Part shown: piece by piece, positions 40,470 to 52,120 of the stretch
How the letters are laid out: every line of letters starts with the position of its first letter
How positions within the stretch are numbered: position 1 is the stretch's first letter
Assembly: GCF_022201045.2 (NCBI RefSeq)
Contig: NC_068558.1
Coordinates: forward strand, 51,997,501-52,061,500
Reading direction: 5' to 3'
DNA: 64,000 nt
From: Citrus sinensis
Taxonomy: Eukaryota > Streptophyta > Magnoliopsida > Sapindales > Rutaceae
Translations under genes and position numbers: made by a program
Notes under the pieces: model-generated
What the model was told of the DNA's origin: nothing
Seen by the model: only the letters and a program-made list of their open reading frames with translations
Databases searched by the model: none

Positions 40470-41523
40470 CCACATTTGGCGGTTGTAAGCCTTGTGGTTG
40501 GTTGGGGGATAATCCTTGGAACTACACAACAAATTGTTAAATTCTAAGGATGCATGCTGGATTGAATGGAATGAGATGGGAATAACACACGAAAGAAAAA
40601 TTTATGATTAGATTACGTAGAGTATTATGTTGTATTTGGTAATTGCCTAATTGGTAGGATATAATGAGATTGGAATGAATTTTATTTAGTATTATCTTGT
40701 GTTCAGTATTCTAGAAGATTAAATAAAAAATAAACTAAATAAATATTTAAATATCAATATGACAATATAATGTAATAATATTTATAGATGTTATATTGGG
40801 GAGATTGTTAATTTCCTCGTTACAGTAATTAATATATACCATCTACTCCCCTAATGTTTTTATAATAGCCAATAACCCCTAACAATATAAGTTTAGAATA
40901 TTACTATTATTTTCAAATACACTCTTATTTATATTTATTATAAATTAAATAAATCACATAAATGAAAAAAAAATTAAGTATTAAAAATAAGAAATATATG
41001 TTTTGATGTGAACAAAAAAATTAATATTAAAATATTTTCTTGTATTTTTTATTTTATAAGCATTTTCTTAATTTAATATGAAAAAATGTTTACAAAATAA
41101 AAAAGTACAAGAAAATTTTTTATTATTAATTATTTTTTGTTCACATCAAATCATATATTTCTTATTTTTAATACTTTTTTATTCAGTTTCTATTCGTGTG
41201 ATTTATTTAATTTATAATAAATATAAATAAAAGTGTATTTGAAAATAGGGGTAATATTGTAAAATAATGTTGTGAGGGGGTTATTAACTATTATAAAAAC
41301 AATAAGGGAGTAAATGGTATATATTAATTACAATAAGGGGGAAATTGGCAATATCCCTATTATATAGTATAGCTATTCTACAATTATTTTTAAACATGAA
41401 AAAATTTATCCCTAGGATCCCAGGGGAATCCTCACTTACCTTTGTGACACCAAATAAATGATTGTACTATTTTTTTAAAAAATAGTTCAATCCTCTTAAC
41501 TTTATGCCGCCGCCAAATGTGCC
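40470..41523. mobile_element. MITE-like element with long internal foldback
   Basis: The outer ends cacatttggcgg (left) and ccgccaaatgtg (right) are inverted repeats. Inside, about 40797-41070 and 41075-41353 are inverted copies of each other: tttataatag, cacataaatg/cattcgtgtg and gttttgatgtgaacaaaaa all recur in mirrored order. A transcript would fold into a hairpin with arms of about 270 bases. No coding capacity. It could be one foldback element, or a foldback element nested in another MITE. Confidence 0.65.
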
Positions 41524-44500
41524 CCAAGCTTAATCCAATATTGTGTAGTGAGTATAAATTTTAAATAGTGATGCATTAACAAGACTAAATCTCAACTAAT
41601 GTGTCGCGAACATAAATTCGTTATTTGGATAAGAAGGAATATGACTCAATATTTGTTAATCACAAAGCCTTACAAAAAAAAAAAAAAAACGACACATTAG
41701 TTAGCATACAAACTTTGTATTATATCTTTTTAACGAACATCGTTAAATAATAGATAATATAACAAGTTTTAGTCAATAATCATATAAAATATATATTTTT
41801 GGTGTTATTAAAGCAATAACTATCTAACAATTTAATAATAAAGTATTATTTTCTTTTTTGTATTTAATGAGTTTCTTATTGTATCAATTGAGTTAAATTA
41901 AGGATCAATTTTGGAATTAAGAAAGTCCGGAGTAAATAAAGAAGTGTGCATCTTAGAAAATTTTAGTGTTTTTTTTTTTTTTCATTTTTGCAAACAAAAA
42001 GATGTTGGGACTGGGGCTAGAGGTATTGCATTGCAATTCTCAAAATAGGTACCTTACGAGATGAAGGGTTTGATAGGGAATTTTTTTTTTTTTTTGGTGT
42101 TAACAAAACAACGCTTAAATATTTTAATGGTGCATTTATTATACTATATTGTGTTAGCCACAAATCATTCGTGGTGACTATAATATTAAATTAAAATTAT
42201 TTAAATTTTATTTTTAAATATATTAAGTAATTATTTTTATAATAATTACTATAATTAAATAATATTGTTATATACAATACTCCTCAAATCTTATAATAAA
42301 AACTACAAAAAAATAATTAAAAATATATATAATATAAATTTATTGTTATATGTTAATTATCATAATATTACAAATATAAAAATAAAAAAGTAGAATACGA
42401 TATAAATTATATTATAATACAGTAAAATATTAAATTCGAAATACACCACCACGATATAATTATATAAGTTCCGAAATTATTAAACATGGGTCAGCAATAA
42501 CTTAAAACCGTATTATGTGGGCTGTCAAAGGTCCCCTAATAACATGTTTCAATGAGCTGGGCTTTTCAAAGGCGCTATTGGAAGTAATTAGTGGATGCCA
42601 ATCCCCACCTTTGGGCTTCGGGCTTCGGGCTTCGGCCTTGTATCTTAAACCTTCTGAAACACGCAAATCTACGAGTGCAACTGAATGAATCTGTGGCGTT
42701 GGACAGCAACGGCAAGCTCGATTTGAGGAGCATTGTATATATATACCTATATAATACAATTTGTCCATGCCAATGATATAATACATGCAATAGGTAAAAT
42801 CAAGTGACCAAATCATGAACTCTTTTTTCATTATCTTTAGCTATAGTGGGATCCCGTAACACTCGTTAATGATATTGAAACTATAAACTTAACTACACAA
42901 ACGTTACAAGATGATAAGTCACCGTACGTAAGTATCTATTTGAACAATACGAACCAATAAGTCATCACTTTGAATTCAGAAACTCAAATAATTGCTAACT
43001 CGTGAACTTCTATTACATTAAAGATAAAAAAATAAAATAGATAACTTAATAAATAATCACGTCTCATTAATTTGTTGAATCAGACGTGTGACTGTGAAGC
43101 TAAGTAATGAATGAATGCATCACCAGCGCCCTTACCGTAAGTTAGTTTAACGGTATATTATTATATGCAGGACGATGCAACTAAGGAAGGAACGATCTGA
43201 AACTTTGGGAACAAGATTCCATGACTTATTTGTTAATAAAAATAGATTTTGCGGGTCAGGGGTGTGATTAAACCGTAGTTGACTCATTCCAAAAGTTTTT
43301 AAGGAACGTGTATGTTCTAGCATTGTCTTGACTAATTAATGCATCTAACAGCTGATAGTTTGCCATCCTCTCCCGTGTTTCATTTATTAATTAATTTATT
43401 TATTAAACTTAGTGGGTTTGACTTTTGTCAAACAAATTTGGTGGAGAAGGTGACAAGAACACAATTTCACAAGAAATTAAGAAAATCGCGTGAATATATT
43501 AAGTAAGAAAGTCAAACAAGTTAACTTCAGAAGAAACAACTAGAATTAATAAAATTGCATTGAAAAGGGCCAAATTGACCACTATAGAGGAGATAATTTT
43601 TTGACTTCCGAAGAAGAAGCCAAGGTGATCGCAACGACGTCTTGTTCGTCTTAAAAAATAGAAAGTTACATTAAAAAGGACCAAATTGACATTGTTGAAT
43701 TTTTGAAATCTATGAAAGGGGATACTTTTGTAACTTTGTAAGACGAAGCCAAGATATTTCACACGGGCCGCATGTAGGATGACTTTGACAGCTCTACTAC
43801 TTAATATGTTGAGTAATGTAAATATCTCATACTTTTTATCCTAAATTTTATTATAAATAATATCTCATTTATTATATATAGTTAATAATTATTTATAAGA
43901 TCTAAATCAATTAACATATTATCCTAAATAATATATTATTTATTAAATAATTAATTTTTTTATTAAATTTAAATAAATTAATTATATTACCTCTCTGTAT
44001 TTTTTTAAAAAATAGGTCCCACTTCTCAACTCTGATCCACATCGATGTCCACGTGGGTACAATGTTTCTTCCGTCGGATAGAGTCAGTCAAAGCTAATAA
44101 TGATAGAAAACTCGCACGCGCCGAACAGAGGACAAAACTGTCTTGCCAGGATGGACGTACCCCACGCCCACTTTGGCATTTTCTTCAGCAGCCCCTACTG
44201 TTTCTTTTAACAATAAAAACGGTAAGTGTTAAAAATATTATATACTAAGCCCCAACTAAAATATAATATTTTTAAAATTTTAACTCTGGTTGACAAATAA
44301 TTTTCCTATCCCTTGCCAAACACATCGACTTAATAGAGGTGAACTGCTTACTTGTCCGAAGGGCGAGGCCGCCGGCCACTCGGAAGGAAGGGTGTAACCG
44401 TCATTTCCCTTATTTTTATTAAAAATAGATTGTTGTGATTTCAACTTTGAAAATACTTTTTCCGTTCATGAAAATCTCGGTGGGATTTGGGATTTACGAT

Positions 44501-45051
44501 TATAAGATCCTAAAAGTTATTGAAATTAATCAAATGTGGTTAACCATAAATTTCTTATTAATGAATTTAATTTAGGATTCTGAGCAGATCCACACCGGCG
44601 CACCGGAACAGCTCCTTTCTTCGACGTTAGATTTAGATTTGGTTGAAACTTGAAACTGAAGGTCAAGGTGTGTAGAAGTGATGATAACTTTTGTCTTTTT
44701 CGTAATGGGTCGCGTAGAGATTTGATAAATCTGTTCAACCGAGCGGGTCCGTTAACCAAGTGAAGTCATAATCAAAACAGTCTCTTGTTTGATCGTCGGC
44801 TGAAAAAAATGACTAGTCATAATTAAATTTTTTATTCTCCAAATTCAAAGCACCAAATATTACAAAATCGTAAACGGGCACGGCAGGGTCAGCGAAAGGT
44901 GTATATTCTTCTTCCTCTAATATTTTGTGCAAAATAAAAAATATATAATACTCTGGTAAATTTTCTTCTTGTTGTGCTCTTGTTGATTTTTGCGGCAAAT
45001 AGGTTACTAGCTTTTCGTTGATTGCTTGTTTTGTTTTTTGAGTTGTATAAG
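41524..45051. other. spacer between eIF4G and the RLCK gene
   Basis: AT-rich, no gene recognised. It includes a short tandem of gggcttc (about 42613-42635) and a degenerate pair of related blocks near 43545-43640 and 43660-43765. The promoter and leader of the kinase occupy the right end. Confidence 0.55.
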
Positions 45052-47288
45052 ATGAAGTGCTTTCACTATTTCAAGGAGAAGAAATTGAGAAGAAGGGAAG
45101 AAAGATCAGCTCCGGAGTTGAAAGAGCCAAGAAAGTCTGCAGATTATTCTGGGGCAGAGAGTGATCGTTTTGTTAAATCTTCATGCTCAGCGTCAGTGAC
45201 TTCCCCGCGTGGGATTCCTGAGTTGTACGAAGAGAAAGCTCATAATTTGAGAGTGTTTTCATATTCTGAGATGAGACAAGCCACAAATGATTTCAGCAGG
45301 ATGCTTAAGATTGGTGAAGGTGGATTTGGGAGTGTGTATAAAAGTTCAATTAAGCCTGCTGCAGGTGATGGGACAAGTGAGGCTACTGTAGTTGCTATCA
45401 AAAAGCTTAACAGGGACGGCTTGCAGGTATGAAATTAAATTAATTATTATCTCAATATTCTTCTTCTTTTTTTAATTTTTTGATTTGTTTGGCGATCCAT
45501 TTTCTAATAAAAATATTATATTTGAATGCTTGGAGTATGTATGTATGTATTTGGTCAAAACTCCGATGTGATTGTAGTTTCTGTTCAAATTTTTGCTTAT
45601 GAATGCCTTTTTTCTTGCTTCTGATTTCTTACTTCACACGAACCTAGTCTTGCATTTCAATCATTATCTTCGGCACTCATTTGTACTCAGATTGCTAACC
45701 TTTGGCTTTAGCTATACATTTTGAACCAAACATATGCTCATAGGCCATATGCAAATGCAAATCAAAGATGCCCAAGCCATATATATATATATTGTGGTTA
45801 GCGTATTAAATCCCTATGTATTAGCTCATTCAGGGCTTTTCTTTAACCCCGAAAGATCACCAATTGGGTTCTTTGTTGTTAGATTTGTATTTTCCAGTAC
45901 ATGATATTTACTTGCCCTAATACTTTGCAACTCAAATAGGGTCACAAACAGTGGGTAGCAGAGGTCCAATTTCTTGGTGTTCTGGAACACCCAAATCTTG
46001 TCAAACTGATAGGATACTGTGCTGTAGATGGAGAAAGAGGGATCCAGCGCCTACTTGTATATGAGTTTATGCTGAATAGGAGCTTGGAAGATCATCTTTT
46101 TAACAGGGCATTTCCACCCCTTCCTTGGAAAACAAGATTACATATAATACTTGGGGCAGCTGAAGGATTGGCTTACCTACATGAAGGATTGGAAGTTCAG
46201 GTTAGTTCAGTTTCATTGTAATTGTGCCACATTTTTACCTTCTTTCCCCAGGTTATGTTCATGATCTAATCAACTTCTTAGTGTTTCTTGCTATCTAATG
46301 TTTTGTTATGGTAATGGTGAAGGTGATATATCGTGATTTCAAAGCCTCCAATGTTTTATTGGATGAGAATTTTAGGCCAAAACTTTCAGACTTTGGACTT
46401 GCAAGGGAAGGGCCAATGGTTGGCCATACACACGTGTCGACAGCAGTAAGTAACTCCTTTTTGCCAATATTCTCATTAACGGTCCCCCCGAATCATATTT
46501 TGAGCACTGGACTTCTGTAAAATTCAACACAAAATCAAGTTGAAAGCATGCACTTGTGTCGAAGTTGTCAGACAGAACAACTTAAAGTAGAAATTTGAGT
46601 TGATCAATGTTGTTTGTGGCTCATAAATGACTTTACAGATTATTTCTTACAAGTAGCAAAACTGGTTAATCTGAAATAAGTAAGAGACTGATTTTATTGT
46701 GCTCATGAACTAACATTTCTAATTTTCTGTGATCAGGTGGTGGGAACATTCGGATACGCTGCTCCAGATTACATAGAGACAGGTCATCTCACAGCCAAAA
46801 GTGATGTATGGAGCTTTGGTGTAGTATTGTATGAGATGCTTACTGGCAGGCGGTCATTGGAAAGAAACCGCCCAAAAACAGAGCAGAGACTTTTGGAATG
46901 GGTGCAGCAGTATCCCGCTGATAGTAAAAAGTTTGGCTTGATAATGGACCCTCGACTTGAGAAAGAGTACTCGATCAATGAGGCTCGAAAAATTGGCAGG
47001 TTAGCAGACAATTGCTTGTCAAAGAGTTCCAAGGATCGGCCAAAGATGAGTCAGGTGGTGGAGAGATTGAAGCAGATAGTGCAAGTTTCAAATGAAGGAG
47101 ACTCCTTTGATAAAACTTTTGAAGAGATCTGTGAAGAGGACCCGGTTGAGGCACAAACGAAGCAGAAGCAACATGAACCTTCTGAGGCATGGAAAAGACG
47201 AATGGCACATTTAGCTAAACTTGGTGAGCATGTAGAAGGAGCTAGTAGAAGAAGATTGTTGATTATGCAGAGAGCCAAAGTGGTTTGA
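45052..47288 (+). CDS. receptor-like cytoplasmic kinase, subfamily VII (PBL19/PCRK-like)
   Basis: Four exons: 45052-45426, 45940-46200, 46323-46445 and 46737-47288, giving 436 residues. The kinase domain begins after the RLCK-VII signature [14 protein letters not shown]. The Gly loop GEGGFG lies near residue 90, the ATP-binding Lys in VAIKKL near 117, the catalytic loop [11 protein letters not shown] near 215-225, DFG at about 235 and the activation segment [11 protein letters not shown] after it. The C-terminal tail (about 370-436) is basic and charged. The N-terminus [11 protein letters not shown] lacks Gly2, so N-myristoylation is not possible; Cys3 and the following Lys/Arg cluster could allow palmitoylation and membrane contact, as in PBL19/PCRK1 relatives. 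Such kinases relay signals from pattern-recognition receptors at the plasma membrane. An upstream in-frame ATG (45022) is less likely. Confidence 0.92.
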
Positions 47289-49477
47289 CAGTTCTTTTCA
47301 TTTTTTTTTTTTTTTTGCTGGCTCTCCTATTGGCGCTTCCCTAAGTTTCGTTCGTAATATGTTTAATGGAGATGTAAGAACTTATTTATGTTCAAATATC
47401 ATATCGAAAAAAATGAAAAAAGAGAGAGAGAGAAAGCTGTAGACAATAGTAATAATATCATGCCTCTGGCTGGCGCGAAGGAAATATGAAAACATACCTG
47501 GAAAAGAGCAGTCAATAGTTTTGCATCCTCAACAATTTCATATTAATAAATGAATGTATTTTGCATAGAGTTTTAAGGAAGTCGGCTGAAAATTTAGCTG
47601 AAAAATTGGGACACGCCGGTGCAGATCCAGGAAATTAAAGGGCAACACTATAATAAAAGAGTTTATGAAAATACTAATCTGCCCCCACTGCAAAAACAAT
47701 TTATAAAATTAGTTCATTATTAATTTTTCTTTACAAAATTATCCCCACTGTAAACATAATTATCCCAAAAATTAACTTATAAATCGCCCAAGACTCGAGC
47801 AAGTAATCTTATTTCTTAGGCTTATGGCTACCCAATAATCAGCATCATCACCCGTAGGTACCACTCCTGCAAACTCAATGCGATGGAGTGTCAAGTGTCA
47901 AGTTCGTCCCGATAACTTTTTTTTTTTTTCACGAATTCAAATCCTCTAGAGGAGGAGAACTTGAAGTAAATTTATGATGCAATAAGTTATGTTTTGTAAA
48001 TGGCCAAAGTTCTTCGAAGGTTTATATTCTTCCTTCCACAACACACAACCCCACCCCCCACAGCCCTTGCCCAAGTATTTCTCGGAAATGTAAGAATTTC
48101 TCGGAAACTGAATGTACTGGTTGTTTCAACATTTGGGACCTTTGTGTTTGGGGCCAGCTTACTAAATGGTCGTGCTAATATTTTCCTGTCCTGACGTAAC
48201 AGACGAGTTTCTTCTTTTCTTCATTTTTTTAAAATCTGGAAGCAGCTTACTTTTTAGAAGTATTAGAGTAAATAATGCCATTAGATAAGCAGCTTAGTTG
48301 TGCAACAACAAAGAGAGCAATGAAAACGACCCTTGCGAGTTTCATTCCGCTAACTTGGAATGACTATTTCCATTTAAATCATTGTCCAATTAAGCCCAAA
48401 AAGCAAGGAGAAAGTTTTTATTCTGTGATTTTGATTCAACTTTAAGTACTGAAACTCCGCAGCATTTCCCTAACTCATCCTTCTAACAAATAATTAACAA
48501 GTCAAGAAGAGCATCCGACTTCATTTGGCTTCCGCATGGTTCCCTTCAACCTTGGCTGCAATGGGCAAATGCTGCCTTCTAAAACAACCCATGACCCAAA
48601 TAGAATTTAGCCTATATGCACACTGGCGCAGTGGACTCAATTTCTATGACAAACCTGCAGAGTTTAAGCCCTCAGTCTGGCTGATCCACCTTCTTGACTG
48701 GCAAAGGCCATACTGCAGCCTGCAACAAAACAGTGTCTCGTTGTCAATCATCAATTTTGATTACTTCATATACATTTTGAAGGTATATGGTGTTTGTTAT
48801 GCTCTTGTTACAGAACAGTTTTGGGTGACAGCAATAACAAAAGGAGAAGCAACCATGCATTACTGACCTGTCTGTGTAATATGCTTTCATAGTAAGTTAA
48901 TAGAAAGCCGCCAGATTTCATAAATGAAACATTAGATCATGCTATACTGCAAGTCCTGCATAAGACTTCATCCACTTCACCTGTTAAAAGCCCAGAGCAG
49001 TTAGGATCTTTCATCTATCCACATATATTTCCTATAATAAATTGCAGAACATAGAGGAAATTTACATCATAAACAATAACTCATTACTTGATTTGCTGGA
49101 GAGGTAACTTGTGCAGAATCTAATAATGTCAGCAGCTTTACATTTTCAATGAAGGTGACACACATACTATTAAAGAGCGGTCCAATAAAATCTCTCCTTA
49201 GGAGCTACACTCATGCCCTCTACCTTACCTGGCACTTTCTTTCATTTGTCCTCTCATATTTTCAATTTGTCTTTCATTTCAAGTAAAGGAACCAATCTCC
49301 ACTGCAGTGTGTCAACGAACTTTCCTGCCTCTTCTTCCAATTGCCGCTGTTTGTAATTTCATCGACTGAACACAAAAATCCCCGGTAACGTTGAGTGTCA
49401 TACACCCCCTAATGACAGTAAATGATTCAGCAAGACAAGTTGAACACACTTCTGAAATCATGTTCTGTGAGGTTATT
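47289..49477. other. spacer; 3' flanks of convergent kinase and PPR genes
   Basis: Open frames in this stretch (for example about 48525-48866) have no recognisable features. No gene is called. Confidence 0.5.
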
Positions 49478-52120
49478 TCAGGATCCAGCAGAACAATGCT
49501 CAATTAATTTAAGGGAAGCCTGGCTGGTTTTATAGTTGGTTCTGTTTCTACAGAAGTAATCATATGTAATGTACATGAGGAAATCCAAAAAAAGGCTCTT
49601 TTCAGATGTTTCTTGAAAAAACTCAGCATTTTCTTGTATATTATGGTAGGCTCTGTCCATTATCTTATAGGAAGTCTCATCAAAATCAAAGGAAATTTCA
49701 CTCAGCTTCTGACCCCACAATAGAGTCTTCTCAGGCATCCCCTGCTTGCAAAAGTGAGACAGTAATACGTTAGTAGTAACGACATTTGGAACAAAGGCCA
49801 TCTTAAGCAATTTTGCAGCTATTATTATAGCACGATCCAGTATGTCACAGCAAACACCATTCATCAGTGTGTTGTATGTTACCGTATTTGGAACTATACC
49901 CGCTGAAACAAGCTCATCCAGCATCATTGCAGCTTGATTCATTTTTCGAATATTGCAGTAACCATGCATCCGTATGTTATAGGTTGTGATATCGGGGTCC
50001 AACCCGCCAGCATACATTTTATTCACCAACTCATCTGCTCTAACAATGTCAAGTGCTTTACAATACCCACCAATCAAAGTGTTGTATGTGACAATATCGG
50101 GGACTAACCCAGTTCGATACATGTCCATAAAGGCATCAATTGCTGGCTTCATTCTGCCTTGTTTGCAAAAGCCGTTGATGATAATATTAAAGGTAAAGTT
50201 ATCTGGAAGGAGACCCTTTTGCCTCATTTCTCTCTCCAATTTCAATGCTTCATTTAGCTTCCCACGGTTACAAAACCCAGCAATTAAAGAGTTATATGCA
50301 AAATTATTTGGTACAAACCCTATCCTTGACATTTCTAAAAACACGCCATAGGCCTCGTCCACCAGACCTGCCTTAGAAAGTCCGTTGATATAGGCTGAGA
50401 AGGCAACAGCATCAGGAAATATTTTTCTCCTATTCAACTCATTCCACAGACTCTGAGCTCCTATCAGATCCCCTATCCTGAAGTACCCATCCAAAAGTAC
50501 AGTAAAAGCTACTTTATTGATGGGAAAACCCTTCTCTATCATCTTACACAAAAGATCCCAGGCTTCCGGCAGCCTCCCCTTTTTGCACAAACCCACAAGC
50601 AGAGAACTACACGTGCAGGATGAAGGAGTCAGACCAAATTGATGCATAATTTTATATGCTTCAAAGGCATTTTCTTCTAACCCTGCCCTGCTATAAGCTG
50701 CGATAATAGAATTAAACGCAAAAATACTTGGGGATATTCCTTTCTCAAACATATCCTCAAAAAATTCCATGGCCTCATCCAACCGACCTGCCCAACATAA
50801 TCCTGCAACTGTAATATCATACAACGTACAATTGGGAAGCAACCCCGACACCGACAAATCCCTTAACAACCTATCCCCATCCTCCATTCCACCATACTTG
50901 CAATGCCCTGAAACTATAATATTAAAAGTTACAGCATCAGGAGCTATATCTCTGCTCCTCATTTCTTCATATAGCATGTTTGCTTGATCAATGTCCCTAG
51001 CTTTAACATATCCATTTAGTAGGGCATTATAAACTACCACATTTGGAGAAAGTCCCTCCTCTTGAATCATATCAAAAATCATCCGGGCCTGCACCACATT
51101 TCCCTCTTTGCACAAGGCATCAATAACAGTACTAAATGTAGCAGTGCTTGGTTTGCAGCCCCTTTCAATCATCAAATGCATCCAATACAGTGCATATGAT
51201 GTCTGCCCTCTGATGCAATAAGCATTGATCAAAATGTTATAGGCAAAAAAGTCAGCAACACACATGTACTTATGCATCACATGAAGCAAACTCTCACCAA
51301 TTCTAATACAACCATTTCTACAAAACCCAAGAATCAATGCATTAAAAGTATAATTAGAAGGTCTAGGCCCTAAATGAATCATATCTCTAAACAACTTCCA
51401 CACACTACCATAATCACCAACTCTAAGTAACGACTTAAACAGAATAGTAATTGCAGACTCACTCGGCATGATGCCCACCTCCCTCATTCTATATAAAATC
51501 TCCATCACCTCAGCACTCATTTCCACCCGCAAATAGCCGTGCAAAAGAGCATCGAGTACCCGAAAATCTGAGCCAAATAGATGAAAATCATCACACATAA
51601 ACTCCACCATATGTTTACTCCTACCTGCTCCAATTCTGCTAATAACCCAAGTAACCACATCTTGTGCAAGAAGCCGTAAATCTTCAGCCGCAAAAATATG
51701 CGCGGCAATGCAACAAGACCTAATTGTGGACTCGGAATCATCGCAAACCACCAACTTGAAGAATGCAAATGCTGTTTCACGAGTTTCTAATAGTTTCATT
51801 ACCTTCACTAAGAAGTATGGGCAGAATTTTTGTGAAAAGGCTTTTAGTATATATCCCTTTTCGTTTTTGACCATCTTCGATAGCCCCACAACGATTTTTC
51901 GCCGCTCATATGAATTTATGTGTGTTAACGAGTTTGAGTTTGGAAAGGAGAAAGGTACAAACTGATTCAAATAATCACAATTTGAAGAAGAGAAATGAGG
52001 TGGAGTGGTGAGATTTTGGGTTTGTGGACAGCTCAAAGTGTGAAGCTTCAGTAAAGAAAGAAGAGAATATGAGTGATGTACCTTGAGAGTACTCCGCAAT
52101 TGGCGCACGTTAGCGCACAT
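49478..52120 (-). CDS. P-class pentatricopeptide repeat protein
   Basis: A single exon of 880 residues, intronless as most plant PPR genes are. The N-terminus (MCANVRQLRSTLKVHHSYS) is basic and Ser/Leu-rich, like an organelle transit peptide, probably mitochondrial. About 18 consecutive 35-residue PPR motifs run from about residue 190 to 825, for example starting VVVYNALLNGYVK and IVTYNTLIGGYCK. There is no E, DYW or SMR domain, so it is P-class: such proteins bind organellar RNA and help splicing, 5' or 3' end formation, stability or translation. Residues 5 and 35 of each repeat allow a tentative target to be read (see findings). Which family member it is cannot be told from the sequence alone. 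Confidence 0.93.
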   Translation of the reverse strand: MCANVRQLRSTLKVHHSYSLLSLLKLHTLSCPQTQNLTTPPHFSSSNCDYLNQFVPFSFPNSNSLTHINSYERRKIVVGLSKMVKNEKGYILKAFSQKFCPYFLVKVMKLLETRETAFAFFKLVVCDDSESTIRSCCIAAHIFAAEDLRLLAQDVVTWVISRIGAGRSKHMVEFMCDDFHLFGSDFRVLDALLHGYLRVEMSAEVMEILYRMREVGIMPSESAITILFKSLLRVGDYGSVWKLFRDMIHLGPRPSNYTFNALILGFCRNGCIRIGESLLHVMHKYMCVADFFAYNILINAYCIRGQTSYALYWMHLMIERGCKPSTATFSTVIDALCKEGNVVQARMIFDMIQEEGLSPNVVVYNALLNGYVKARDIDQANMLYEEMRSRDIAPDAVTFNIIVSGHCKYGGMEDGDRLLRDLSVSGLLPNCTLYDITVAGLCWAGRLDEAMEFFEDMFEKGISPSIFAFNSIIAAYSRAGLEENAFEAYKIMHQFGLTPSSCTCSSLLVGLCKKGRLPEAWDLLCKMIEKGFPINKVAFTVLLDGYFRIGDLIGAQSLWNELNRRKIFPDAVAFSAYINGLSKAGLVDEAYGVFLEMSRIGFVPNNFAYNSLIAGFCNRGKLNEALKLEREMRQKGLLPDNFTFNIIINGFCKQGRMKPAIDAFMDMYRTGLVPDIVTYNTLIGGYCKALDIVRADELVNKMYAGGLDPDITTYNIRMHGYCNIRKMNQAAMMLDELVSAGIVPNTVTYNTLMNGVCCDILDRAIIIAAKLLKMAFVPNVVTTNVLLSHFCKQGMPEKTLLWGQKLSEISFDFDETSYKIMDRAYHNIQENAEFFQETSEKSLFLDFLMYITYDYFCRNRTNYKTSQASLKLIEHCSAGS

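Noticed and set aside
42502-42831. 109-codon minus-strand open frame
   Set aside because: No recognisable domain; it overlaps a gggcttc short tandem and competing frames on both strands.
48525-48866. 113-codon plus-strand open frame between the kinase and PPR genes
   Set aside because: Composition and lack of motifs or splice context suggest chance, possibly in the 3' region of the PPR gene.
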